DNA from: Sulfuritalea sp034376265
GTDB taxonomy: Bacteria; Pseudomonadota; Gammaproteobacteria; Burkholderiales; Rhodocyclaceae
DNA length: 64,000 nt
NCBI GenBank assembly: GCA_034376265.1
Contig: JAXMJU010000179.1
Location: 8,050-72,049 of the forward strand
Direction of reading: 5' to 3'
The notes beneath the pieces are model-generated. The model was not told where the DNA came from. It ran no database searches and worked only from the letters and a program-made list of their open reading frames with translations. Numbering within the stretch: the stretch's first letter is position 1; every line of letters begins with the position of its first letter. The position numbers were made by a program, and so were the translations under genes. Positions 44,214 to 52,721 of the stretch are shown piece after piece.

Positions 44214-45350
44214 TCATTTCTCTGCCAAATCAATTCGATCGCCATCAAGGTCATCACCGTCTAACCCGTCTTCACCATCGAAGTCTCCGGCGAATTCGCC
44301 AGGTGCCGTGGTCTTGCGCTCGGCCGGCAGCAACTTCAATAATTCCTGCACCTCGCCCTGCTCCAGATCGCGGCACTGGCCGCGCTTGAGCCGCGGCGAA
44401 AGATGTACCGGGCCGTAACGGACGCGCATCAAACGACTGACCACCAGCCCTACCGCCTCGAACATGCGCCGCACTTCGCGATTGCGCCCCTCGGACAGAA
44501 CCACGCGATACCAGCGATTGGCGCCTTCGCCGCCGCCTTCGGCGATCAGGCTGAAACTGGCGAGGCCGTCTTCGAGTTGAATGCCGCTGCGCAGGCGTTC
44601 GAGCATTTCGGGGGTCGCCTCGCCCAGCACGCGCACCGCGTATTCGCGCTCGATTTCATAGCGCGGATGCATCATGCGATTGGCGAGATTGCCGTCGTTG
44701 GTGAACAGCAGCAGCCCGCAGGAATTGAAATCCAGGCGGCCGATGGATATCCAGCGCCCGCTCTTGAGCCGCGGCAGCTTGGCAAACACGCTGGGGCGAC
44801 CGTCCGGATCGTCCCTCGAAACGATCTCGCCCTCAGGCTTGTGATAGACCAGCACACGCGGCAGGCGCAACTGGAACTTGAGCTGCGCGAGCTTGCCATT
44901 GACGCGGATCTTGTCCTCCGGGCCGACGCGCTGGCCGACATGCGCCGGCAGGCCATTGACGCTGACACGGCCGGCGACGATCCACTGCTCGAGCTCGCGC
45001 CGCGAACCGAAGCCGGCATCGGCCAGCGCCTTGTGCAGTTTGGGCGGATCGATGAAGACGGCTTCGGTGCGCCGCCTGGCGTGAGCCGGCAAGGACGAAC
45101 CGCCGCGAATGCGCGGCGCCGCTTCGGCCTGAAGCCGCGGCGAACCTTGCGGCGGCCGGAAGGGACTAGCCTTGCGCGATGGGCGGTTCGGCGAGCCCTT
45201 GCGGTTCCCGCTCGGAGAGGAGGAGTTGCCCGTCGGCGGGTTCGCCTGGTTGCCGTTCTGTTGCTTGCCCTGCGCCTGGGTGGCCGAGGTCCGGCTGTTC
45301 GGAGCCCGCTGCCGGGATCGGGGAGGCTTCGGCGATTGCGGTTTGTCCAA
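44214..45350 (-). CDS. rluB: 23S rRNA pseudouridine synthase, RluB type
   Basis: A 378-residue enzyme making a pseudouridine near position 2605 of 23S rRNA. An S4 RNA-binding domain (KLHKALADAGFGSRRELEQWI) precedes the RsuA/RluB catalytic domain with SIGRLDFNSCGLLLFTNDG (catalytic Asp) and EGRNREVRRMFEAVGL. The first about 100 residues are basic low-complexity sequence, and their codons overlap the end of scpB by 185 nt in another frame. The first ATG of the frame is used; a later start would shorten the overlap but no ATG is available before the S4 domain. Confidence 0.93.
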   Translation of the reverse strand: MDKPQSPKPPRSRQRAPNSRTSATQAQGKQQNGNQANPPTGNSSSPSGNRKGSPNRPSRKASPFRPPQGSPRLQAEAAPRIRGGSSLPAHARRRTEAVFIDPPKLHKALADAGFGSRRELEQWIVAGRVSVNGLPAHVGQRVGPEDKIRVNGKLAQLKFQLRLPRVLVYHKPEGEIVSRDDPDGRPSVFAKLPRLKSGRWISIGRLDFNSCGLLLFTNDGNLANRMMHPRYEIEREYAVRVLGEATPEMLERLRSGIQLEDGLASFSLIAEGGGEGANRWYRVVLSEGRNREVRRMFEAVGLVVSRLMRVRYGPVHLSPRLKRGQCRDLEQGEVQELLKLLPAERKTTAPGEFAGDFDGEDGLDGDDLDGDRIDLAEK

Positions 45351-45888
45351 GATCGATCACCCTTTCAATTTCAGTCAATGGCGGCAGTTCGGTGAGACTG
45401 CGCAAGCCGAGGTCATCGAGAAACTTTCTTGTCGTTGCATACAGCGCCGGGCGCCCCGGCGCATCGCGATGCCCCACGGCATCGATCCAGCCACGCCCTT
45501 CCAGCACCTTCAGTATGTTCGGCGATACTGCCACGCCCCGCACATCTTCGATGTCGCCACGCGTCACCGGCTGGCGGTAGGCGATGATCGCCAGCGTTTC
45601 CATCACCGCCCGCGAATACTTGGGCGGCTTGTCGTTCTTCAGCCGATCGATGTAGGACTGATATTCGGGGCGGGTCTGGAAGCGCCAGCCGGATGCCAGT
45701 TGCACCAGCTCCGCGCCGCGATTGGCCCAGTCACGGCGCAAGTCATCAAGCAGTGTACGCCAGGTATCGTCGTCGAACTCTTCGTCGAACAGCTTTTTCA
45801 GCTCGGCCAGCGGCAAGGGTTCGGCCGCCACCAGCAGCGCGGTTTCCAGTACGCGCTTGTAGTCTTCTGGTTTATATAGCGGCAGCAT
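45166..45888 (-). CDS. scpB: segregation and condensation protein B
   Basis: A 240-residue winged-helix kleisin-associated protein of the SMC-ScpAB condensin. Conserved parts are LETALLVAAEPLPLAELKKLF, KYSRAVMETLAIIAYRQPVTRGDIEDVRGVAVSPNILKVLEGRGWI and GRPALYATTRKFLDDLGLRSLTELPPL. The last about 60 residues are non-conserved and overlap rluB. It overlaps scpA by 17 nt at its start. Confidence 0.94.
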   Translation of the reverse strand: MLPLYKPEDYKRVLETALLVAAEPLPLAELKKLFDEEFDDDTWRTLLDDLRRDWANRGAELVQLASGWRFQTRPEYQSYIDRLKNDKPPKYSRAVMETLAIIAYRQPVTRGDIEDVRGVAVSPNILKVLEGRGWIDAVGHRDAPGRPALYATTRKFLDDLGLRSLTELPPLTEIERVIDLGQTAIAEASPIPAAGSEQPDLGHPGAGQATERQPGEPADGQLLLSEREPQGLAEPPIAQG

Positions 45889-46762
45889 CGGGCAACTTCA
45901 CGTAGATGGGCGCCATGGCCTCGTTCTGGGTAATCTCGATCAGGGATTCGCGCGCCAGTTCCAGCATCGCCAGAAAGCTCACCACCAGCCCCTGCGCGCC
46001 CAGCGTCAGGTCGAACAACTGGTCGAACACCACGTAGCCGCTGCCCTGCAGGCGACGCAGGATGATGCTCATGTGCTCGCGCACCGACAGTTCCTCGCGA
46101 TGGATCTTGTGGTGCTGATGCACGCGCGCCTGTTTCATCAGCGACAGCCAGGCCACCTGCAGGTCATGCAGGCTGACCTCGGGCTGGCGCTCGACGACCT
46201 TGTCGGCAATCCATACCGTGATCCATTCGTAGTCGCGCCCGGCTTGCGGCATCTCGTCCAGCCTTGCCGCCGAGGCCTTCATGCGCTCGTATTCGATCAG
46301 GCGGCGCACCAGTTCGGCGCGCGGATCTTCCGGCTCACCGTTCTCCGCCTTGGGCGGACGCGGCAGCAGCATGCGCGACTTGATCTCGATCAGCATGGCC
46401 GCCATCAGCAGATATTCGGCGGCGAGTTCCAGGTTGCCCTTGCGCATGGCCTCGACATAGACGAGGTATTGCGCCGTGAGCGGCGCCATCGGAATGTCCA
46501 GCACGCTGATGTTGGCGCGGCGAATCAGGTAGAGCAGCAAATCGAGCGGGCCCTCGAAGGAATCGAGGATGATCTCCAGCGCATCCGGCGGGATATACAG
46601 GTCGCGCGGCATTTCCGCCATGACCTCGCCATAGACTTTCGGCCAGTGATGCTCGAGCGTCTCGCCCGCGGCAAGAGTTGGCGCTGGGGACACGGCGACC
46701 TGAGCGGCGACCTGAGCGGCGAATGGAGCGGCAGTCGGCCCCTGTAACGCGTTGTCGATCAC
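45872..46762 (-). CDS. scpA: segregation and condensation protein A
   Basis: A 296-residue kleisin linking the SMC heads. The conserved domain begins at about residue 55 (DSFEGPLDLLLYLIRRANISVLDIPMAPLTAQYLVYVEAM) and the C-terminal winged helix is at FDQLFDLTLGAQGLVVSFLAMLELAR. The GTG start at 46762 overlaps the trpS stop by four bases. The first about 45 residues are a poorly conserved Ala/Pro/Val leader, and part of it (PAPTL) is encoded by a copy of the dispersed motif. Confidence 0.93.
   Translation of the reverse strand: MIDNALQGPTAAPFAAQVAAQVAVSPAPTLAAGETLEHHWPKVYGEVMAEMPRDLYIPPDALEIILDSFEGPLDLLLYLIRRANISVLDIPMAPLTAQYLVYVEAMRKGNLELAAEYLLMAAMLIEIKSRMLLPRPPKAENGEPEDPRAELVRRLIEYERMKASAARLDEMPQAGRDYEWITVWIADKVVERQPEVSLHDLQVAWLSLMKQARVHQHHKIHREELSVREHMSIILRRLQGSGYVVFDQLFDLTLGAQGLVVSFLAMLELARESLIEITQNEAMAPIYVKLPDAAAI
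46673..46697 (+). repeat. dispersed motif copy D
   Basis: AGTTGGCGCTG-GGG-AC-ACGG-CG, inside the non-conserved N-terminal leader of scpA (antisense to it), contributing codons for PAPTL. Confidence 0.85.
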
Positions 46763-47961
46763 GAGTAATCGAGTCCGATCGCTTCGCGCACGTCGCGCAT
46801 GGTTTCCTGCGCCAGCTTGCGCGCCTTTTCGCAGCCGTCGGCGATGATGTTCTTGACCAGTTGAGGATCCTCCTCGTACATCTTGGCCCGCTCGCGCATC
46901 GGCTCCTGCTCGCGCAGCACGCCCTCGATCACCGGCTGCTTGCATTCGATGCAGCCAATTCCGGCCGAGCGGCAGCCGCTTTGCACCCAGCTTCTGACGT
47001 CTTCGCCGGAATAGATCAGGTGAAACTGCCACACCGGGCATTTTTCGGGATCGCCCCGATCGGTGCGCCGCACCCGCGCCGGATCGGTCTGCATGGTGCG
47101 AATCTTCTTGCCGACCGTCTCGGCATCTTCGCGCAGCATGATGGTGTTGCCGTAGGACTTGGACATCTTCTGGCCGTCCAGACCGGGCATGCGCGAGGCA
47201 TGGGTCAGCAGCGCATCGGGCTCGACCAGGATCATCTTGCGCGTGCCTTCGAGCCAGCCGAAGAGGCGCTCGCGATCGCCCAGGGAGAGGCTCTGCGCCT
47301 CGTTCAGCAACTCGTGGGCCTGTTCCAGCGCTTCACTCTCGCCCTTCTCCTGGTAGCGCGTGCGCAACTCGTCGTAGAGCTTGGCGCGCTTGCTGCCGAG
47401 TTTCTTCACAGCCTCGCGCGCCTTGTCCTCGAAACCGGGTTCGCGGCCATACAGGTGGTTGAAGCGGCGCGCGATTTCACGCGTGAATTCGACATGGGGC
47501 ACCTGATCCTCGCCCACGGGAACCTGGTTGGCGCGGTAAATCAGGATGTCGGCCGCCTGCAGCAGCGGATAGCCGAGAAAGCCGTAGGTCGTCAGATCCT
47601 TGTGGGTCAGCTTTTCCTGCTGGTCCTTGTAGGTCGGCACGCGCTCCAGCCAGCTCAAGGGCGTCATCATCGACAGCAGCAGGTGCAGTTCGGCGTGCTC
47701 GGGCACCTTGGACTGGATGAAAATCGTCGCCTGCGACGGATCGACGCCCGCCGCCAGCCAGTCGATGACCATGTCGTTGGAGTTGGCGGTGATCGTGCCC
47801 GGTTCGTCGTAGGCCGTGGTCAGGGCATGCCAGTCGGCGACGAAGAAGAGGCAGGGGTACTCGTGCTGGAGCTTGATCCAGTTGGCAAGCACGCCGTGAT
47901 AGTGGCCGAGATGGAGGCGCCCGGTCGGGCGCATGCCGGAAAGAACTTTTTCTGCGTACAT
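46759..47961 (-). CDS. trpS: tryptophanyl-tRNA synthetase
   Basis: A 400-residue class I synthetase charging tRNA-Trp. The HIGH-like motif is LHLGHYHG and the KMSKS motif GQKMSKSYGN. An inserted region with C-x-rich residues (WVQSGCRSAGIGCIECKQPV) near residue 330 occurs in the longer TrpRS group. ATG 47961 is preferred over an upstream TTG. It begins one base after the stop of the M50 protease gene. Confidence 0.95.
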   Translation of the reverse strand: MYAEKVLSGMRPTGRLHLGHYHGVLANWIKLQHEYPCLFFVADWHALTTAYDEPGTITANSNDMVIDWLAAGVDPSQATIFIQSKVPEHAELHLLLSMMTPLSWLERVPTYKDQQEKLTHKDLTTYGFLGYPLLQAADILIYRANQVPVGEDQVPHVEFTREIARRFNHLYGREPGFEDKAREAVKKLGSKRAKLYDELRTRYQEKGESEALEQAHELLNEAQSLSLGDRERLFGWLEGTRKMILVEPDALLTHASRMPGLDGQKMSKSYGNTIMLREDAETVGKKIRTMQTDPARVRRTDRGDPEKCPVWQFHLIYSGEDVRSWVQSGCRSAGIGCIECKQPVIEGVLREQEPMRERAKMYEEDPQLVKNIIADGCEKARKLAQETMRDVREAIGLDYS

Positions 47962-47962
47962 G

Positions 47963-48636
47963 TCAAAAACCAAAAAGGATTCGAATCAGGGAGTTGAACA
48001 ACCGCAACAAGGGCCGCAGGATGGTATTCAGCACCCCGAGGAACAACAATGCCAGCAGGATCGGAAAGCCCCAGCGTTCCAGCTGGGAAAATTTCCACGC
48101 GGCGCGCGGCGGCAAGAGGCTGACCGCTATGCGTCCGCCGTCCAGGGGCGGCAAGGGCAGCAAGTTCAACACCATCAACACGCCGTTGATACTGATGCCG
48201 ACCCGCGCCATTTCCTTCAAGGCTTCGGCATAAATCATCTCGGGACTACCGATCGCCAGCTTCAATACCAGCGCCCAGAACAGCGCCATGAGCAGATTGG
48301 CGCCCGGTCCGGCCGCAGCAACCCAGAGCATGTCCTGCTTGGGGCGGCGCAGGTTGCCGAAATTCACCGGCACCGGCTTGGCCCAGCCGAACAGCAGCCC
48401 CCCCCCGAAACCAGCAGGATCAGCGCCGGAACCAGCAGGGTTCCCACCATGTCGACATGGCGCAAGGGATTCAGGCTGATGCGCCCCATCTGCCAGGCCG
48501 TCGGATCGCCGAAGTGCCTTGCCGCATAGCCGTGCGCCGCCTCGTGCAGCGTGATGGCAAAGATGATCGGCAGGGCGGAAATCGCCAGCGTCTGGATAAC
48601 ATTCATGGGAAGGGCGATTTTAGCAGACAGCGTCAT
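47963..48636 (-). pseudogene. site-2 protease (M50) family gene with apparent frameshift
   Basis: Two frames together give a normal M50 membrane protease. The first half has ALPIIFAITLHEAAHGYAARHFGD (zinc motif HEAAH) and VDMVGTLLVPALILLVSGG; the second half has AAAGPGANLLMALFWALVL and LLPLPPLDGGRIAVSLLP (the NPDG-like third ligand). They join in a run of nine G on the minus strand (nine C at 48398-48406). Ten or seven G would restore LLFGWAKPVPVNFGNL. This may be sequencing error, phase variation or real decay; adjacent sequence is otherwise intact. ATG 48636 overlaps the previous stop; 48606 is an alternative. Confidence 0.8.
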
Positions 48637-49259
48637 TCGAGCCCGAAGGGCGCCAGCGGTCCCTGGCCGGCGCGCACCAGTTCCGGCTGGGCACCGGTCA
48701 GGTTGATCACCGTCGTCATCGCCGTGCCGCACCGGCCGGCATCGATCACCAGGTCGAGCAGTTTTTCCAGGTGTTCGCGGATCTCGTCGGCATCGGCCAG
48801 CGGCGACTCCGATCCCGGCAGGATCAGGGTCGAGGTCAACAGCGGCTCGTCGAGTTCCTCCAGCAGCGCCAATGCCAGCGGATGATTCGGCACGCGCAGG
48901 CCGATGGTCTTGCGCTTGGGGTGCAGGAGACGCCGCGGCAGTTCGCGCGTGCCTTCCAGAATGAAGGTGTAGCTGCCCGGCGTGGTGGCCTTCAGCAAAC
49001 GATACTGGGCATTGTCCACCCGTGCATAGGTGGCGATCTCGGAGAGGTCGCGACACATCAGGGTGAAGTGATGCCGTTCATCCACCCCGCGGATGCGGCG
49101 GATGCGATCGAGCAGCGGCGCATAACCGGCAACCCCCGCCAGCGAGTAAGCGGCATCGGTAGGCAGGGCGATGAGTCCGCCGCTCCGGGCGATTTCCGCG
49201 GCCTGCTTGATCAGGCGCGGCTGCGGATGCTCGGGATGAATGTGGAATAGCTGGGCCAT
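48633..49259 (-). CDS. YciO/TsaC-family L-threonylcarbamoyladenylate synthase-like protein
   Basis: A 208-residue YrdC-fold protein. ALPTDAAYSLAG, RIRRIRGVDERHHFTLMCRDLSEIA, PGSYTFILEGTRELPRRLLHPKRKTIGLRVPNHPL and TSTLILPGSE match the YciO branch more than TsaC itself. It binds nucleotides and double-stranded RNA; tRNA t6A synthesis activity is possible but uncertain for this branch. It is directly upstream of the M50 protease (ATGA overlap). Confidence 0.88.
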   Translation of the reverse strand: MAQLFHIHPEHPQPRLIKQAAEIARSGGLIALPTDAAYSLAGVAGYAPLLDRIRRIRGVDERHHFTLMCRDLSEIATYARVDNAQYRLLKATTPGSYTFILEGTRELPRRLLHPKRKTIGLRVPNHPLALALLEELDEPLLTSTLILPGSESPLADADEIREHLEKLLDLVIDAGRCGTAMTTVINLTGAQPELVRAGQGPLAPFGLE

Positions 49260-49342
49260 GCCGGGAACCGGGGACGGAAGACGAAGCGCGGGATTTTACC
49301 GGCCCTTTGCGCCGCCGGCATGAAGTCTTCGGTCCGCTGCGA

Positions 49343-50182
49343 TCAGAGCTGGGTCCAGACCGGCGTCAGGCCCTCGGGCAAGTCGGGCATTTTCCCCAGG
49401 TCAATCCAGCTCTCGCCCGGTCCGTGAAAGTCCGAGGCCCGCGACGCAAGGAAGCCGAATTCGCGGGCGATACGCGAGAACTCCCGCACTTCGTCGTCCT
49501 TGTGCGAACCCGACAAGACTTCGATGCCGCGCCCACCGAGATCCTTGAAGACGCCGAACAATTCGTGCCGTTCCGCTCGCGACAGCCGGTAGCGTCCCGG
49601 ATGGGCGATCACCGCAATGCCGCCGGCGCCGACTATCCAGCGCAGCGCGTCTTCGAGCGTCGCCCAGGCGTGCTCGACATAGCCCGGCTTGCCCTTGGCC
49701 AGCCAGTAGTCGAACACCGACTTGACGTCCTTGGCATGCCCCTGCTCGACGATGTAGCGGGCGAAATGCGAACGGCTGACCAGCGCCGGATTGCCGGCGT
49801 GACGCAACGCGCCTGCGTAGGCGCCGTGGATGCCCACCTTGTCCAGTTCCGCCGCCATGCGTCCGGCCCGCGCGTCGCGGCCGCTCCTGATCTGCTGCAG
49901 TCCGGCGCTCAACGCCGCATCGGCGGGATCGACAGCCAGGCCGACGATATGCACGGTCTGGTCGTCGCCCCAGGAAATGGAGATTTCGACACCATCGACG
50001 AAACGCAGGCCGACCTCGTCCGCCGTCGCGCGCGCCTCGGCCAGCCCGCCGAGTTCGTCGTGGTCGGTGAGCGCCAGCAGTTCGACGCCATTGGCATAGG
50101 CGCGGCGCACCAAGTCGGCCGGCGCCAGCAGGCCGTCGGAAACCGTCGAATGACAGTGGAGATCGGCGTTGAGCGGCTTCAT
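49343..50182 (-). CDS. PHP-domain nuclease (RNase AM/YciV-like)
   Basis: A 279-residue PHP phosphoesterase. Metal ligands are visible as DLHCHSTVSDG, LALTDHDELGG, EISISWGDDQTVHIVGL, a central SRSHFARYIV, IAVIAHPGRYR and the final SDFHGPG. E. coli YciV is a 5'-3' exoribonuclease that trims rRNA and oligonucleotides; the full set of His/Asp ligands supports activity here. It overlaps the alpha/beta hydrolase gene by ATGA and is probably the last gene of that transcript. Confidence 0.9.
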   Translation of the reverse strand: MKPLNADLHCHSTVSDGLLAPADLVRRAYANGVELLALTDHDELGGLAEARATADEVGLRFVDGVEISISWGDDQTVHIVGLAVDPADAALSAGLQQIRSGRDARAGRMAAELDKVGIHGAYAGALRHAGNPALVSRSHFARYIVEQGHAKDVKSVFDYWLAKGKPGYVEHAWATLEDALRWIVGAGGIAVIAHPGRYRLSRAERHELFGVFKDLGGRGIEVLSGSHKDDEVREFSRIAREFGFLASRASDFHGPGESWIDLGKMPDLPEGLTPVWTQL

Positions 50183-51048
50183 GCGGCGCCGAACCCCTCG
50201 ATCAGGCGCGCCACCTGCTGCGGCTGGTCGTGCTGCAGGTTGTGGCCGCAGTCCTCCAGCGTCACCTCGCGCACATCGCGGAAACAGGCGATGCGGCTGC
50301 GGTAATCGGCGGAATCGACGGCAAACAGCTGCTTGAAAATGAAGGAGTCCGCCGCCGTGACCCAGAGCACGGGCGCCGTCACCAAGCGCCAGATCGCCAT
50401 GGCTTCTTCGATCCGATAGATGGTCGGATTGACCCAGCGATGGAACGGATCGGCGGCCAGGTGTATCCCGCCCGCCCCGTCGTCCTCGCCCATGTGCTGC
50501 GCCAGGAAAGCCGCCTTCTGGTCCGACAGGCGCGGGTTTTCCTTCCGCAGCCGCGCGGCAAACGCGGCACGATCGGGATAGGAACGGAAGCTCGGCGTGT
50601 CGCGCAGTTGGTCGAGCCAGTTCACGTAGCGCTCCGGCGCCTCGTCGGGGACATAGCGACGCAGGCCCAGCCCCTCCAGATTGATCAGCCGGCGGATACG
50701 CTCAGGGCGCAGACCGGCATACAGACAGGCCGCGTTGCCGCCCAGGCTGTGCCCGACCAGACGCACCGGTTCCTGCGGCGAATAGTGCAGCAGCAGGGCA
50801 TCGAGATCGGCGATGTAGTCGGGAAACCAATAGACGTCGTTGTTCCACTGCGACAGGCCGAAGCCGCGCCAGTCGGGCGCCACCACGCGCCAGTCGTTTT
50901 GCAGGGCATCGACCACGAACTGCCAGGAAGCAGAGACATCGCACCAGCCGTGCAGCATCACCAGCAGGGGCGCCGACTCGCTGCCCCAGAGACGCACATG
51001 CAGGCGGCGGCCGCGAATCTGCAGGAATTCGGAATGACAGGATTTCAT
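50179..51048 (-). CDS. alpha/beta hydrolase
   Basis: A 289-residue serine hydrolase fold: oxyanion HGWCDVSASW, nucleophile elbow VGHSLGGNAA, and the catalytic His in LEDCGHNLQHDQPQQVA. The Asp of the triad is probably in AADSFIF. It lies 31 nt after the RidA gene, at the end of the CoA-dependent aromatic operon, where ring or thioester hydrolysis is often needed. Substrate unknown; it could also belong with the PHP gene. Confidence 0.87.
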   Translation of the reverse strand: MKSCHSEFLQIRGRRLHVRLWGSESAPLLVMLHGWCDVSASWQFVVDALQNDWRVVAPDWRGFGLSQWNNDVYWFPDYIADLDALLLHYSPQEPVRLVGHSLGGNAACLYAGLRPERIRRLINLEGLGLRRYVPDEAPERYVNWLDQLRDTPSFRSYPDRAAFAARLRKENPRLSDQKAAFLAQHMGEDDGAGGIHLAADPFHRWVNPTIYRIEEAMAIWRLVTAPVLWVTAADSFIFKQLFAVDSADYRSRIACFRDVREVTLEDCGHNLQHDQPQQVARLIEGFGAA

Positions 51049-51079
51049 ACTGCCATTCTAGCCCGGCCGCACCGCGCAA

Positions 51080-51535
51080 TCAGTCGGGAATGATGGCGGT
51101 GGCCTCGATCTCGACGCGGGCCGCGTCTTCCATCAGGCCCGCCACCTGCACCGCCGTCATCGCCGGAAAATTGCGCCCGATGACTTCGCGATAGGCGCGG
51201 CCAAGCTGCGGATAGGCCGCCAGGTACTCGCGCTTGTCGATCACATACCAAGTCATGCGGATGATGTGCTCGGGCCTGCCGCCGGCCTCGGCGAGCACGG
51301 CGACGATGTTCTGCAGCGCCTGCCTGGCCTGCTCGGCAAAATCGCTGCTGTGAAAGCGGCACTGGCTGTCCCAGCCGATCTGCCCGCCGATGACCACGCT
51401 GCGGCCGCGCGCCGCAATACCGTTGGAATAGCCTTTGGGGGCGGCCCAGCCGGCGGGCTGCAGTATCTGGATACCCGACTCGGGTATGACTTCCTGCTGG
51501 CTCATCTTCAATGGAGTCTCCTTGGGACGATTCAT
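51080..51535 (-). CDS. RidA (YjgF/YER057c/UK114) family protein
   Basis: A 151-residue protein of the enamine/imine deaminase family: PKGYSNGIAARGRSVVIGGQIGWD, QARQALQNIVAVLAEAGGRPEHIIRMTWYVID and a closing VEIEATAIIPD. The key Arg of canonical RidA (R105 in IEIEaVA) is part of ARVEIEATA. In this operon it could hydrolyse the imine left when an amino group is lost from a dearomatised 2-aminobenzoyl-CoA. ATG 51535 overlaps the acyl-CoA dehydrogenase stop (ATGA); ATG 51505 with AAGGAG at long spacing is an alternative. Confidence 0.85.
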   Translation of the reverse strand: MNRPKETPLKMSQQEVIPESGIQILQPAGWAAPKGYSNGIAARGRSVVIGGQIGWDSQCRFHSSDFAEQARQALQNIVAVLAEAGGRPEHIIRMTWYVIDKREYLAAYPQLGRAYREVIGRNFPAMTAVQVAGLMEDAARVEIEATAIIPD

Positions 51536-52719
51536 GGGTCTGCGTTCGCGGCGACTTCTTTGAGCAGCTCGCGGGCGATGATCAGTTTCTGCACTTCGGT
51601 GGCACCCTCATAGATGCGCAGGGCGCGGATGTCGCGGTAAAGGCGCTCCACCGGCACTTCGCTGACGACACCGAGGCCGCCGAAGATCTGCACCGCGGCA
51701 TCGATCACCTGCTGCGCCGATTCGGTGGCGACCATCTTGGCCATCGCCGCCTCCCTGGTGACCGTGCGCCCCTGGTCGCGCAGCCAGGCCGCGCGATACA
51801 CCAGCAGGGCCGAGGCATCGATGGCGGCAGCCATGTCGGCCAGCTTGGCCTGCGTCAGTTGGAAATCGGCCAGGCGGTGATCGAACATCTTGCGCGTGGT
51901 GGCGCGCTGCACGGCTTCATCCAGCGCACGGCGGGCAAAGCCCAGCGCCGCCGCGGCGACCGAGGTGCGGAAGATGTCGAGGGTGCGCATCGCCAGCTTG
52001 AAACCCTGACCGGGCTCGCCCAGGAGCTGGCCGGCCGGGATGCGGCAGTGGCTGAAGTGCAGGCGCGCCAGCGGATGCGGCGCGATGACTTCGATGCGTT
52101 CGGCGATCTTCAGTCCCGCCGCATCGGCATCGACGATGAAGGCGCTGATGCCGCGCGTGCCGGGCGCCTCGCCGGTACGCGCGAACACCACGTAGAAATC
52201 CGCGATGCCGCCATTGGAAATCCAGGTCTTCTCGCCGTTGAGGACATAGCTGTCGCCATCCCGGTGCGCGGCGCAACGCATCGCGCCGACGTCGGACCCG
52301 GCTCCCGGCTCGGACAGCGCAAAGGCGGCAATGGCCGACCCCGCGACGACACGCGGCAGGTAGTTGCGCTTTTGCTCCGCGCTGCCCTGCAGCGTGATGG
52401 CGCCGCTGCCCAGGCCCTGCATGGCAAAGGCGAAGTCGGCCAGCCCCGAGTGGCGGGCCAGGGTCTCGCGGATCAGGCAGATCGCGCGTGTGTCGATGGT
52501 CTCGGCGCTGCCGCCCCAGGCCGTGCCGCCGACGGCATAGCGCAGCCAGTGCGCCGCGCCGAGCTTGCCCACCAGTTCGATGCAGGCGGCATCGGTCGCC
52601 GCGCCGCGCGCATGCGGCGCGTCGTCGATGTTCTCCGTGGCCCAGCGTTCGAGTTCGAGCGCCAGAGCCCGGTGCTCGGGCGCCAGAAACGGCCAGTCGA
52701 GGTAGGTGGTGTCGGCCAT
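51532..52719 (-). CDS. acyl-CoA dehydrogenase
   Basis: A 395-residue FAD enzyme oxidising an acyl-CoA thioester. Motifs are FALSEPGAGSDVGAMRC (FAD/substrate site), KTWISNGGIADFYVVFART, and the C-terminal region RLYRDIRALRIYEGATEVQKLIIARELL with the catalytic Glu in YEGATEV. AAGGAG seven bases before ATG 52719 decides the start; a longer frame upstream is spurious. Second-to-last in the run ACMR-SDR-hydratase-ACAD-RidA. Confidence 0.93.
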   Translation of the reverse strand: MADTTYLDWPFLAPEHRALALELERWATENIDDAPHARGAATDAACIELVGKLGAAHWLRYAVGGTAWGGSAETIDTRAICLIRETLARHSGLADFAFAMQGLGSGAITLQGSAEQKRNYLPRVVAGSAIAAFALSEPGAGSDVGAMRCAAHRDGDSYVLNGEKTWISNGGIADFYVVFARTGEAPGTRGISAFIVDADAAGLKIAERIEVIAPHPLARLHFSHCRIPAGQLLGEPGQGFKLAMRTLDIFRTSVAAAALGFARRALDEAVQRATTRKMFDHRLADFQLTQAKLADMAAAIDASALLVYRAAWLRDQGRTVTREAAMAKMVATESAQQVIDAAVQIFGGLGVVSEVPVERLYRDIRALRIYEGATEVQKLIIARELLKEVAANADP

Positions 52720-52721
52720 AT

